The notes under the pieces are model-generated. The model did no database searches. It worked only from the letters and a program-made list of their open reading frames with translations, and was not told where the DNA came from. The position numbers were made by a program, and so were the translations under genes. DNA of 33,315 nucleotides from Patescibacteria group bacterium (lineage in GTDB: Bacteria; Patescibacteriota; UBA1384; UBA12157; JAENIV01), in the NCBI GenBank assembly GCA_023485405.1, contig JAMCZU010000018.1, positions 1-33,315 on the forward strand, written 5' to 3'. Each line of letters starts with the position of its first letter. Position 1 is the stretch's first letter. This document shows positions 16,896 to 25,355 of the stretch, in pieces.

Positions 16896-18779
16896 ATGTT
16901 AAAGATTATTGGCATTGACCTTGGTACCACCAATAGTGTTGTTACTGTAATTGAAGGTGGCAAACCAAAAGTTATTCCCACCGCTGAAGGCAGCAACCTT
17001 TGTCCGTCAATTGTGGCCCAAAATAAAAATGGTGAACGATTAGTAGGCCTTTTGGCGAAACGTCAGGCCACCACTAATCCAGAAAATACTATTTTTTCAG
17101 TCAAACGACTAATTGGCCGCCGCTTTGAAGAAGATGAAATCCAAAGGGATCTTAAACTCTTACCTTACAAAATGGTCAAATCCGGCGATGGTGTCAAAGT
17201 TGTCATGGGCGGTAAAGAATATTCACCTCAAGAAATTTCAGCTTTTATTTTACAAAAACTAAAAGCTGACGCCGAAAGTTATTTAGGTGAAAAAGTCACC
17301 GAAGCTGTAATTACCGTTCCGGCATATTTTAATGACTCTCAACGACAAGCGACTAAAGATGCCGGTAAAATTGCCGGGCTTGACGTTAAAAGAATTATCA
17401 ACGAACCAACCGCTTCGTCACTCGCTTATGGTCTCGACAAGAAAAAAGAAGGCCATGTCGCCATTTACGACTTTGGTGGCGGTACTTTTGATATTACTAT
17501 CTTGGAAATTGGCGACGGTGTTTTTGAAGTCAAATCCACTGGTGGCGACACTCATTTGGGTGGAGATGACCTTGACCACTGCATCACCGATTGGGTTTTA
17601 GATGAATTTAAAAAGCAAGAAGGGATTGATCTTAAAAATGATCCTTTAGCCCTTCAAAGAATTAAAGAAGCGGCCGAAAAAGCTAAATGTGAACTTTCAA
17701 CTTCTTCCGAAACAGAAATTAACTTGCCATTTATTACGGCTGATAGTTCTGGACCAAAGCATTTAGTCTTAAAAATTACTCGTGCTAAACTGGAAGATTT
17801 AACTGCTGACTTAATTAAAAAAACCATTCCTCTGTGCGAGCAAGTCATTAAAGACGCTAAATTAGAAATTAAAGACATTTCTGACGTAATCTTAGTCGGT
17901 GGCCAAACACGCATGCCTTTGATTTACGAAACAGTTAAAAAGATTTTTGACCGTGAACCATCGAAAGGTGTTAACCCTGATGAATGCGTTGCCTTAGGTG
18001 CCGCCATTCAAGCCGGCGTTTTAAGTGGCGAAGTCAAAGATCTTTTACTTTTGGATGTCACACCTTTAACTTTAGGATTAGAAACTTTAGGTAGTGTGAT
18101 GACTCCATTAATTGAAAAAAACACTACTATCCCAACTAGCAAGTCTCAAGTTTTTTCCACCGCTGCTGACAATCAAACCAGCGTGGAAATCCATATTTTA
18201 CAAGGCGAACGACCAATGGCCCAAGATAATCGGACTTTAGGTCGTTTTATGTTGGATGGTATTCCGCCGGCACCACGTGGTATTCCTCAAGTAGAAGTGA
18301 CTTTTGATCTTGACGCTAATGGTATTTTAAATGTGAAAGCCAAAGATAAAGCTACCAGCAAAGAACAAAAAATTACCATTACTTCTTCTTCCGGGCTTTC
18401 TAAAGAAGAAATCGAGAAAATGAAGCAAGACGCCGCGGCTCACGAAGACGAAGATCAAAAACGCAAAGATTTAATTGAAGCCAAAAACTTGGCTGAAAGT
18501 CTGATTTACACTTCTGAAAAATCCCTCAAAGATGCCGGTGATAAAGTCCCAGAAGCAGATAAAAAAGAAGTTGAAGAAAAAATTAATATACTCAAAGAAA
18601 CGGCTAAAACTGATGATTTGGAAAAAATAAAGAAAGAAACTGAAGATTTAAGTCAAGCGATTCAAAAAATCGGTGAAGCAATGTATAAAAATCAAGAAAA
18701 AACTGAAGCACCTAAAGAAGAAGCAACCGAAAATCCGACTAAAGACGAGACCACTAGCGCCAAAGACGAAGAAAAGTGA
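16896..18779 (+). CDS. dnaK: molecular chaperone DnaK (Hsp70)
   Basis: [56 protein letters not shown]. Confidence 0.98.
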   Translation: MLKIIGIDLGTTNSVVTVIEGGKPKVIPTAEGSNLCPSIVAQNKNGERLVGLLAKRQATTNPENTIFSVKRLIGRRFEEDEIQRDLKLLPYKMVKSGDGVKVVMGGKEYSPQEISAFILQKLKADAESYLGEKVTEAVITVPAYFNDSQRQATKDAGKIAGLDVKRIINEPTASSLAYGLDKKKEGHVAIYDFGGGTFDITILEIGDGVFEVKSTGGDTHLGGDDLDHCITDWVLDEFKKQEGIDLKNDPLALQRIKEAAEKAKCELSTSSETEINLPFITADSSGPKHLVLKITRAKLEDLTADLIKKTIPLCEQVIKDAKLEIKDISDVILVGGQTRMPLIYETVKKIFDREPSKGVNPDECVALGAAIQAGVLSGEVKDLLLLDVTPLTLGLETLGSVMTPLIEKNTTIPTSKSQVFSTAADNQTSVEIHILQGERPMAQDNRTLGRFMLDGIPPAPRGIPQVEVTFDLDANGILNVKAKDKATSKEQKITITSSSGLSKEEIEKMKQDAAAHEDEDQKRKDLIEAKNLAESLIYTSEKSLKDAGDKVPEADKKEVEEKINILKETAKTDDLEKIKKETEDLSQAIQKIGEAMYKNQEKTEAPKEEATENPTKDETTSAKDEEK

Positions 18780-18796
18780 TAAAATGAGTATATGAA

Positions 18797-18851
18797 AAGG
18801 CTAAGCCCGCTAAAAGCGGGCCGCCCGATCCAGTTCTCTAAGAACTGGATT
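18797..18851 (+). promoter_or_regulatory. double hairpin leader immediately upstream of the lipoprotein SD
   Basis: GCCCGCTAAAAGCGGGC and ATCCAGTTCTCTAAGAACTGGAT. Confidence 0.6.
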
Positions 18852-18869
18852 TAGGGAGGGGTAATTAAA

Positions 18870-19484
18870 TTGATTAGAAAAATTTTTGCTATTCTTTTGG
18901 TTTTTTCTTCACTTTTGTTTGTGGGCTGCAAAAAAGCAACACCAACCAATGCCGCACCAATTGCAATCCTTTCGGCTGACGGCACGCTCCAGATGACAGT
19001 GATTCGGGCTAATCTAGCTAATGCTCAAGTGGCGGCCAAACTTTGGAAAGACGATGCCCAATTGGTCGGATTGGTCCTAAAAATCTCGCCAGATATAACA
19101 GCCGGAAACCTTACGGAAACCTTTGTTTTTGGCTCACCTCAAGACCCAGCCAATTGGTGGACTTATTCAATCTCGGAAAAGGAAAGTAAAATCGTCCGGT
19201 CCCTGACCCCTAGAGAAGATTATTTAGGCAATAACCTTCAACCGATCAAAGAAGACTATTTAAAAACTTCCTATATTGATGCCATCAAAGCCGCTGAAGC
19301 AGCGAATGGTGCTAATTTTAGAGCCAAAGACGCTAATACCCAGATCAATGTTCTTCTAACACAAGCAAATCCAAACGGTTGGCTCTGGTGGCAAATTGAA
19401 TATCAATCGGCCGACTCAAAACTAAAAATTCTCGTCAGTGCCGATAATGGCAAAGTCTATAACGTAAACGGCGAACCGATATAG
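18870..19484 (+). CDS. putative lipoprotein, uncharacterised
   Basis: TTG start with SD GGAGGGG; signal peptide plus lipobox LFVGC; between dnaK and dnaJ. Confidence 0.75.
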   Translation: MIRKIFAILLVFSSLLFVGCKKATPTNAAPIAILSADGTLQMTVIRANLANAQVAAKLWKDDAQLVGLVLKISPDITAGNLTETFVFGSPQDPANWWTYSISEKESKIVRSLTPREDYLGNNLQPIKEDYLKTSYIDAIKAAEAANGANFRAKDANTQINVLLTQANPNGWLWWQIEYQSADSKLKILVSADNGKVYNVNGEPI

Positions 19485-19509
19485 GACCTGCCTCGCCAGT
19501 CAAGGCGGG

Positions 19510-19538
19510 TTGTTCTCTTAAACTTTTTCTGGTATAAT
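19510..19538 (+). promoter_or_regulatory. putative promoter upstream of dnaJ
   Basis: TTGTTC - 17 nt - TATAAT; predicted TSS close to ATG 19547. Confidence 0.55.
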
Positions 19539-19546
19539 TTATCCTT

Positions 19547-19591
19547 ATGACAAAAGATTACTATAGCCAGCTAAAGCTGTCGCGGAAATAA
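19547..19591 (+). other. short uORF encoding a second DnaJ-like N-terminus (MTKDYYSQLKLSRK*)
   Basis: ATG...TAA, in frame with dnaJ 57 nt downstream ([14 protein letters not shown]). Confidence 0.7.
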
Positions 19592-19603
19592 TTTGTTAAA
19601 AAA

Positions 19604-20212
19604 ATGGAAAAAAATTATTATAAAATTTTAAATGTTTCTAAAGATGCCACTGCCGATGAAATAAAAAAAGCCTACCGAAAATTGGCTTTACAATATCATC
19701 CTGATAAAAATCAAGATCATCAAGACGGTAAGCGTTTTAAAGAAATTAATGAAGCCTATCAGGTTCTTTCTGATCCACAAAAAAGAGCGAGGTACGATCA
19801 ATTCGGCACCGCTGATGATAATTTTTCGTCTTCTTGGAATACCCAGGGTGCTGATTTTCGAGATTTCGGTGGATTTTCCAAAGGTGGCTTTGGTTTTGGC
19901 GGTGGCTTAGGTGATATTTTTGAAGATTTTTTCGGCAGCGTGTTTTCTCAGGTGCAAAGTGAAATCGAAATTAATCTAACTTCTGCTATTTTAGGCGATA
20001 CTTTAAATTTGCAAACATCACAAGGCGAAACAATCACTTTAAGAATTCCGCCCGGCACGCAAGATGGCCAAAGTTTCCGTTTTCCAGGCCGCGGAATGAG
20101 TACTAAACGCGGACGTGGCGACTTAATTATTACCGTGAGAGTTAAAATTCCCCGCCGCTTTTCCAGACAGCAAAAAGAGTTATTGGAGCAGTTGAAAAAC
20201 TTAGGACTGTAA
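19604..20212 (+). CDS. dnaJ: short DnaJ-like co-chaperone lacking the zinc-finger domain
   Basis: J domain with HPDK, G/F-rich region, then a single C-terminal beta domain ([18 protein letters not shown]). Confidence 0.88.
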   Translation: MEKNYYKILNVSKDATADEIKKAYRKLALQYHPDKNQDHQDGKRFKEINEAYQVLSDPQKRARYDQFGTADDNFSSSWNTQGADFRDFGGFSKGGFGFGGGLGDIFEDFFGSVFSQVQSEIEINLTSAILGDTLNLQTSQGETITLRIPPGTQDGQSFRFPGRGMSTKRGRGDLIITVRVKIPRRFSRQQKELLEQLKNLGL

Positions 20213-20226
20213 TCTTTGTTGTTGAC

Positions 20227-20467
20227 AGCATTTTTTTGTTATATAATCAATATATATTCATATATTGATGCTGAAATTCAGTATTCCGAATTATAATAGA
20301 TGTAAATAGAAGAATATGGGCTGAGTCTTTAAAAGACTTAGAATGGAGGGGCCCATCCTACGCTCAATCTCTTGCAATATCCTAATTATAGGAATTTTCA
20401 AGTAGATTTCGCTTCGGAGGGTTTCCTGTTTCGCTTCCAGTTAAGGAGCGCGAAACAAGGAGCAAAA
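20227..20467 (+). promoter_or_regulatory. structured 5' leader of the 20468 gene
   Basis: TATAAT at 20242-20247, then TCAATATAT-attc-ATATATTGA, AGTCTTtaaaAGACT, TCCTAattaTAGGA, GTTTCGCT...AGCGCGAAAC hairpins up to SD AAGGAG. Confidence 0.5.
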
Positions 20468-20986
20468 ATGCCGACACCATCGTGGGATTTAGCGATAATC
20501 GTCTTTTTTCTGATTGGTATCGCCTTTGGTTATATTTTACAAAGAGAAAAAATTGTCGCCACATTACTGAGCGTCTACGTTGCTTTGGTTGTGACCCAAG
20601 TTTTTTCTGGTAATGTCTTATCATTTTTTCAAGGTGATAAAACTCTATTTAGCCAAGTATGGATTAAATCTGGTTCTTCACCTTTCACCGTCAGAGTAGT
20701 TATTTTTATGGCCGTGATTATGCTTCTTTCGGCCAAAGGCGGCATTTCGGGGTCAAAAGCAAAAGGTATTTTTTCACCAATTGAAATTATTGGTTTTTCA
20801 TTTTTAACTACCGGTCTTATTTTGTCATCAATATTTTACTTTATGCCACCAGAATCAAGAGATGCTTTTATGGCCGCTTCTCGAATGGCAAATTTAGTCA
20901 TTAAATATTATCTTTGGTGGGTAGTAGTACCAGTTGTTGTTTTAATTGCTCTTGGCTTTTTTAAACGCTCAAGCTCTTCCGACTAG
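20468..20986 (+). CDS. small multi-TM membrane protein, uncharacterised
   Basis: Start at MPTPSWD preceded by AAGGAGCAAAA; about 4 hydrophobic segments. Confidence 0.7.
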   Translation: MPTPSWDLAIIVFFLIGIAFGYILQREKIVATLLSVYVALVVTQVFSGNVLSFFQGDKTLFSQVWIKSGSSPFTVRVVIFMAVIMLLSAKGGISGSKAKGIFSPIEIIGFSFLTTGLILSSIFYFMPPESRDAFMAASRMANLVIKYYLWWVVVPVVVLIALGFFKRSSSSD

Positions 20987-21325
20987 GGTTTTCCTTAAAA
21001 CATCAGTTGAAAAATTAGAACAAGTCATTTTTTGAACCGGTAGTCCTCCTAAATATTTAGCAATATCTTCGTTGCTAATTTTTAGAGCCTCCGAAATTTT
21101 TTTCCCTTTGACCATTTCTGTTAATGCGGATGTTGAGGCAATACAAGCACCACAACCAAAAGCTTTAAATTTGATATCAACAATTTTATCTTCTTTAATC
21201 TTTAAATAGAGCTTTACCACATCGCCACAAACCGGATTGCCGCCTTCAGCTACTGCATCAGCCGAAGAAATTTCCCCCATATTACGGGGGTTTGAAAAAT
21301 AATCAATGACACGTTTATTATACAT
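20969..21325 (-). CDS. IscU/NifU-N-like Fe-S scaffold protein
   Basis: NPRNMGEI, GNPVCGDVVKLYLKI, FKAFGCGACIASTSALTEM, TCSNFS. Confidence 0.88.
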   Translation of the reverse strand: MYNKRVIDYFSNPRNMGEISSADAVAEGGNPVCGDVVKLYLKIKEDKIVDIKFKAFGCGACIASTSALTEMVKGKKISEALKISNEDIAKYLGGLPVQKMTCSNFSTDVLRKTLVGRA

Positions 21326-21474
21326 AGTTCTATCCTATCAAAAAGTCTGTAGTATTCAAATGATTATTTTGATCGGAAAGTTTCAAAATTTTCAATTTTT
21401 AATTTTCAATTTTAATTGAATTTTAAAATTCGAATTTCGAAATTGATTTAAAATTTAGAATTTGAAATTTAAAA

Positions 21475-22185
21475 TTATTTTTTTAAAATAAATCCCACCG
21501 ACGGTAACAAAAACTCTCTCAAAGCGGGGATTTTGGTGATAAAGTGGATTTTAAACAAAATATCCGTTGTTTTTAAAATCTTGAAATTTGCTTGATCAAT
21601 TAATTTCAAAGTTCTCCTAAAAGTCATTGGCCAAAGACCAAGTTCAACTAAAGAATCGGCCGTGATGCTAGAATTAAAAACTGAATTTCGTAAGTGCCGC
21701 GCGACTTTATAAGGAAAATATTGAAAAGGTTTAATTGTTTGTCCCGAAAGTGGGTTATACCAAGGTGGAATCATCACATAAGCGGTGCCAGAATTTTTCA
21801 AAACTCTGTGAATTTCTTTTAAAACTTTCAATTTTTTTTCAGTTGGAATATGCTGAATCACCCCACGAAGTAAGACTAGATCAAAAGACTTATCTTTAAA
21901 TGGTAATTTATCGGCACTACCGATAATTGTTTTCCAGACAAAATCGCCAAGCACGGGCCGCTTTGGCTCTAAATTGACAGCCTGACAATTTCTTCTTTCA
22001 GCTAAAATTTTAGCAAATTCACCTCGTTCACCACCCACATCTAAAACTTTTTTACCTTGCAAATCTATAAATTCTTCAAGTTCTCCAATTAAATCTTGGG
22101 CCAGATATTCGCGCGCCGCATAAAAGCCTTTGTCACCGGAAATAGCAAATTTAGCTAAATTAAAATAATGTCTCAAAATATTCAT
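21475..22185 (-). CDS. class I SAM-dependent methyltransferase
   Basis: KKVLDVGGERGEFAKIL, DKSFDLVLLRGVIQHIPTEKK. Confidence 0.88.
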   Translation of the reverse strand: MNILRHYFNLAKFAISGDKGFYAAREYLAQDLIGELEEFIDLQGKKVLDVGGERGEFAKILAERRNCQAVNLEPKRPVLGDFVWKTIIGSADKLPFKDKSFDLVLLRGVIQHIPTEKKLKVLKEIHRVLKNSGTAYVMIPPWYNPLSGQTIKPFQYFPYKVARHLRNSVFNSSITADSLVELGLWPMTFRRTLKLIDQANFKILKTTDILFKIHFITKIPALREFLLPSVGFILKK

Positions 22186-22234
22186 GAGAATTAAATATAT
22201 CAGATCAGATTATAGAGCGCAATTATTTTAAAAT

Positions 22235-22444
22235 TTACTTTAAGAAATAGATTTCAAAACCATAAAACCCGTGGATCAAAACAACAATTAAAAGAATCCA
22301 CCAAACAAGTTTTCGATGAACCCAAAAAGGTAGTTTCAAAATTCGAGTGCCAATTGAAATTTGCAACAATAAAAGAAATAAAGCTAAAAATCCTAGCCAA
22401 ATATGAAGGGGTTTTGCAAAAATTAAGGGATCAGCTAAAATCAT
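22235..22444 (-). CDS. two-TM histidine-containing protein, resembling half of a cytochrome b561-type module
   Basis: HIWLGFLALFLLLLQ...HRKLVWWILLIVVLIHGFYG; overlaps the cupredoxin ORF by 4 nt. Confidence 0.6.
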   Translation of the reverse strand: MILADPLIFAKPLHIWLGFLALFLLLLQISIGTRILKLPFWVHRKLVWWILLIVVLIHGFYGFEIYFLK

Positions 22445-22800
22445 TGAACGATTATTTTCCCTTTCATTTGTGGATGAATGCTACAATGAAAATCAAAGGT
22501 ACCGGTTGTATCGAAGGTGTGTTTGAAATTGTCTCCCGGTTTAAGATCGCTGCTCTTAAAATCAGCAAAAGTAACAGTGTGAGTGGTTGAATCGTTGTTA
22601 ATAAAAGTTACTTCTGTTCCTTTCGTCACAGTTAATTCCGAAGGATTAAAGGAGAAATTTTTAATTGAAATCGTATTTGATCCAACCGAAGTTACGGTTG
22701 TAGGTGTTGAAGAATATTTTGATTTGTAAAGGTATTTATACCCCAAATACCCTAAAACAATCAAAACGATCACCAAAATAATAATCCATAAATTTTTCAT
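22441..22800 (-). CDS. membrane-anchored cupredoxin (type 1 copper)
   Basis: N-terminal TM; TTHTVTF and CSIHPQM give His, Cys, His, Met ligands. Confidence 0.88.
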   Translation of the reverse strand: MKNLWIIILVIVLIVLGYLGYKYLYKSKYSSTPTTVTSVGSNTISIKNFSFNPSELTVTKGTEVTFINNDSTTHTVTFADFKSSDLKPGDNFKHTFDTTGTFDFHCSIHPQMKGKIIVQ

Positions 22801-22821
22801 ATTTCTCTCCTTTCTTGAAAG

Positions 22822-22852
22822 AAATTCCGCGATAAGCGTAGCTTATCCATCT
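22822..22852 (-). repeat. palindromic element upstream of the cupredoxin gene (same family as 12479-12506)
   Basis: GATAAGC-GTA-GCTTATC adjoining TCGCGGAATT (minus strand). Confidence 0.8.
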
Positions 22853-22890
22853 TTTTCCTTTCTATTAATATTAATTATATTATACCATAT

Positions 22891-23106
22891 TTATTTAGCC
22901 GCACCTTGTTCACAAAAATAAAGATCATGCAATTGATACTCGCTAGCCACCGGGCATTCACCACAAAGACAACCTTGTTTTTTTAGCTCACAGCTAGTTT
23001 TCCCAATCGAGCAAAAAAGTTTTTGGTCTTTCATACACTCATTGTGAGTCGGACAATTTGGACAAAGACAATTAGTATTGTTTTCTGGAGTATTAGGAAC
23101 TTTCAT
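22891..23106 (-). CDS. cysteine-rich DUF2769-like small protein
   Basis: CLCPNCPTHNECMKDQKLFCSIGKTSC...GCLCGECPVASEYQLHDLYFCEQG. Confidence 0.75.
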   Translation of the reverse strand: MKVPNTPENNTNCLCPNCPTHNECMKDQKLFCSIGKTSCELKKQGCLCGECPVASEYQLHDLYFCEQGAAK

Positions 23107-23109
23107 TTT

Positions 23110-24192
23110 TTAATTTTCCTTTCTTGTAATTTTATATAAGTTACCACCCATTAAGTCCGTAAAATAGAGACCATCCGGTCCGAAAGAGAGTCCACAAGGA
23201 CTATTTGGCCCAACACCTGTATATCTTACAAATTCATCACAGGAAACAACACCAGAGTTATCTTGATTAATTTTAAGTTTGATAATTTTTTTGCCTTTAA
23301 TTATTTTACCTTTTGCCATCGGCGTACCAAAAAGCGAAACGAATAATTCATCGTTGTATTGCTCCGGAAACTGACCATCTTGCATAAAAGCAATGGCTGT
23401 TGTTGCTTGCGTAAATTCCCACCAAAAAAGCGAATTTTGGCGCATTGACTTCGGCCAACCATAATTTACACCTGGTTTAACTTTGGCAATTCGGTCGTCG
23501 TTTGATGGACCGTTGTCGGAAATATATAAGGATTGATCACTTTTCCGCCAAGTTGCCCCAAAAGGATTACGAAAACCCTTGGCATAAATGAGACTTTCAG
23601 GATTTGGATTATCAGTAGGTATCGTTCCATTAAAATTCATCCGCAAAATTTTTCCTCTCAAATCCGTCTCGTCCTGAGCTACTTTTGAATCAATCATGCC
23701 GTCGCCTAAATTAACATAAAGTTTTTTATCATATCCAATGGTTAAAGCTTGAACTTGATGAGCGGCATGAACTGAAGGGATATTATCAATAATAGTTGTT
23801 TGAGATTCAATTTTTAGACCATCATGGCTAGAAGTCCTGACTACTTTGGATTTAAATTCTCCCATATCTGCATAAATCATTGATAAGAAAAGATCACCAC
23901 TTTTAGGTTCAACCACAATCCCAATAACACCCGATTCACCTGTACCTGGAAATTTATAATCTGGTTTGTAATTAAGTAAGCCATTGGCATAAGTGTGAAC
24001 CGTCAAATCTTGAGTTATAACCTTAACTTGACCATAAAGCTCACTCAGATATAAAAGAGGATCTTGAGGATTTTGACCAGGATTTGGTACAAAAGCAATA
24101 TTCACCGGTAATTCTAAACCAGTTGCTACTTTCTCCAACTTGAAACCCGGGAATACCCACCAATCATCAATTGTGCTTTCTGCTATTTTCAT
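23110..24192 (-). CDS. glucose/sorbosone dehydrogenase-like beta-propeller (PQQ-type sugar dehydrogenase family)
   Basis: LYLSELYGQVKVI, LYVNLGDGMIDSKVAQDETDLRGKILRMN, YAKGFRNPFGATW, VNYGWP. Confidence 0.85.
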   Translation of the reverse strand: MKIAESTIDDWWVFPGFKLEKVATGLELPVNIAFVPNPGQNPQDPLLYLSELYGQVKVITQDLTVHTYANGLLNYKPDYKFPGTGESGVIGIVVEPKSGDLFLSMIYADMGEFKSKVVRTSSHDGLKIESQTTIIDNIPSVHAAHQVQALTIGYDKKLYVNLGDGMIDSKVAQDETDLRGKILRMNFNGTIPTDNPNPESLIYAKGFRNPFGATWRKSDQSLYISDNGPSNDDRIAKVKPGVNYGWPKSMRQNSLFWWEFTQATTAIAFMQDGQFPEQYNDELFVSLFGTPMAKGKIIKGKKIIKLKINQDNSGVVSCDEFVRYTGVGPNSPCGLSFGPDGLYFTDLMGGNLYKITRKEN

Positions 24193-24200
24193 TTTTGTAA

Positions 24201-24470
24201 TTATTTTTGGCGGCCAGAATTAATATCTGAATAGCTTCTTAAATCAAGCAAGAAACCAATTAAAATTAGTAGCCAACCCCAAATATTATTTTGACCAAGA
24301 GAAGACGCCACTAAAACATAAAACAAAGTTGTAAATGGTAAAAAAATAAAACCTAAAATTGGTAAGACAATATTGCCAAAGACTCTACTTACAAGTGGTG
24401 TAAAAATCCACAAAAGAATAAAAGCCAAACGCGGTGCAAAGGCACCAATGATGGCAAATAAACAAGGCAT
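24201..24470 (-). CDS. small membrane protein, uncharacterised
   Basis: 89 aa, about 3 hydrophobic segments; SD-like aggagg upstream. Confidence 0.7.
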   Translation of the reverse strand: MPCLFAIIGAFAPRLAFILLWIFTPLVSRVFGNIVLPILGFIFLPFTTLFYVLVASSLGQNNIWGWLLILIGFLLDLRSYSDINSGRQK

Positions 24471-24563
24471 TTTTTCCTCCTGTTTTAATTATATCAATTG
24501 TACTACAACAAATCTAACTCCTCTTGAAATTTTTAACAATTTAAGGTAAAATAAATTTGTTAC

Positions 24564-24638
24564 GGGCCAGTAGCTCAGTGGTAGAGCAATTGCCTTTTAA
24601 GCAATTTGTCGTGAGTCCGATTCTCACCTGGCCCTCCA
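24564..24638 (+). tRNA. tRNA-Lys (anticodon UUU), CCA encoded
   Basis: GGGCCAG...ATTGC-CTTTTAA-GCAAT...GTGAG-TCCGATT-CTCAC...CTGGCCC-T-CCA; all stems pair. Confidence 0.9.
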
Positions 24639-24643
24639 TCGAA

Positions 24644-24670
24644 AATACGCCGCTTGGCGTTATTTTTTAA
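24644..24670 (+). terminator. Rho-independent terminator after tRNA-Lys
   Basis: CGCC-gctt-GGCG stem with flanking A/T pairs and T-run. Confidence 0.7.
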
Positions 24671-24874
24671 TTGAGAGTGTGGGCGTCTGAATATAGAGAC
24701 TAGAAATTTTAATAAGGTTTGATATAATTTAATCATTGGTAATATACTCCTGTCTTTCCCTTGAGACAATCAAAGGAGTCCAATTAAAAAATTCAAGGGC
24801 CCCAAACTATTCATCCGTCTCTTTGCGGAAGGTCGAATTGAATAGTCATTAAAAATCAATAATTCGGAGTAAAA

Positions 24875-25081
24875 ATGGACAAAGAAGAAAAGCAAAAATA
24901 CATGCAAGACATTGAAAAAAATGCATGGGAAAGTGCAAGAGACGAGAAGTATCCATTATGGCGAAGATCGCGATGGGATGAATGGGGCTCACCAGTTGGA
25001 TTATCGCTTGGTTGGGCGATCTTTATCGTCCCGCTCGGCCTTTTCCTCTGGCTTTTACACTTAGCTGGCATTTTGCATTAA
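24875..25081 (+). CDS. 68-aa protein with C-terminal TM helix
   Basis: MDKEEKQKYMQ...GWAIFIVPLGLFLWLLHLAGILH; SD-like CGGAG; followed by terminator. Confidence 0.7.
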   Translation: MDKEEKQKYMQDIEKNAWESARDEKYPLWRRSRWDEWGSPVGLSLGWAIFIVPLGLFLWLLHLAGILH

Positions 25082-25086
25082 GCTTT

Positions 25087-25123
25087 CTAAAATCGGCTGT
25101 AATAAGCCGATTTTAGTTTTTAA
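25087..25123 (+). terminator. Rho-independent terminator
   Basis: CTAAAATCGGCT-gtaata-AGCCGATTTTAG then TTTTT. Confidence 0.88.
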
Positions 25124-25133
25124 TTAATATATT

Positions 25134-25355
25134 ATGAAAATATTTGTCTTTGCCAAACCACGGGCAAAAAATAATTTAGTTCAAAAAATAGACGAAAATC
25201 ATTTTGAAGTTTCAGTCACCGCACCACCAATCAAAGGACTGGCTAATAAGGCCATCAGCAAACTTTTAGCCGAATATTTTAATGTTTCTAAATCGGAAGT
25301 AAAATTAATTTCCGGTTTTTCTTTTAAAAATAAAATCTTTGAAATAAGTATTTAA
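25134..25355 (+). CDS. DUF167 (YggU-like) family protein
   Basis: FAKPRAKNN...FEVSVTAPPIKGLANKAISKLLAEYFNVSKSEVKLISG. Confidence 0.88.
   Translation: MKIFVFAKPRAKNNLVQKIDENHFEVSVTAPPIKGLANKAISKLLAEYFNVSKSEVKLISGFSFKNKIFEISI

Noticed and set aside
19547-19603. Translational read-through of TAA to fuse MTKDYY... to DnaJ
   Set aside because: Although in frame, fusion would place two J-domain starts in tandem; no evidence for TAA recoding. Treated as a duplicated-start relic or uORF.
24575-24769. 64-aa minus ORF ending GGPGENRTHDKLLKRQLLYH
   Set aside because: It is antisense translation of the tRNA-Lys gene, a common spurious annotation.
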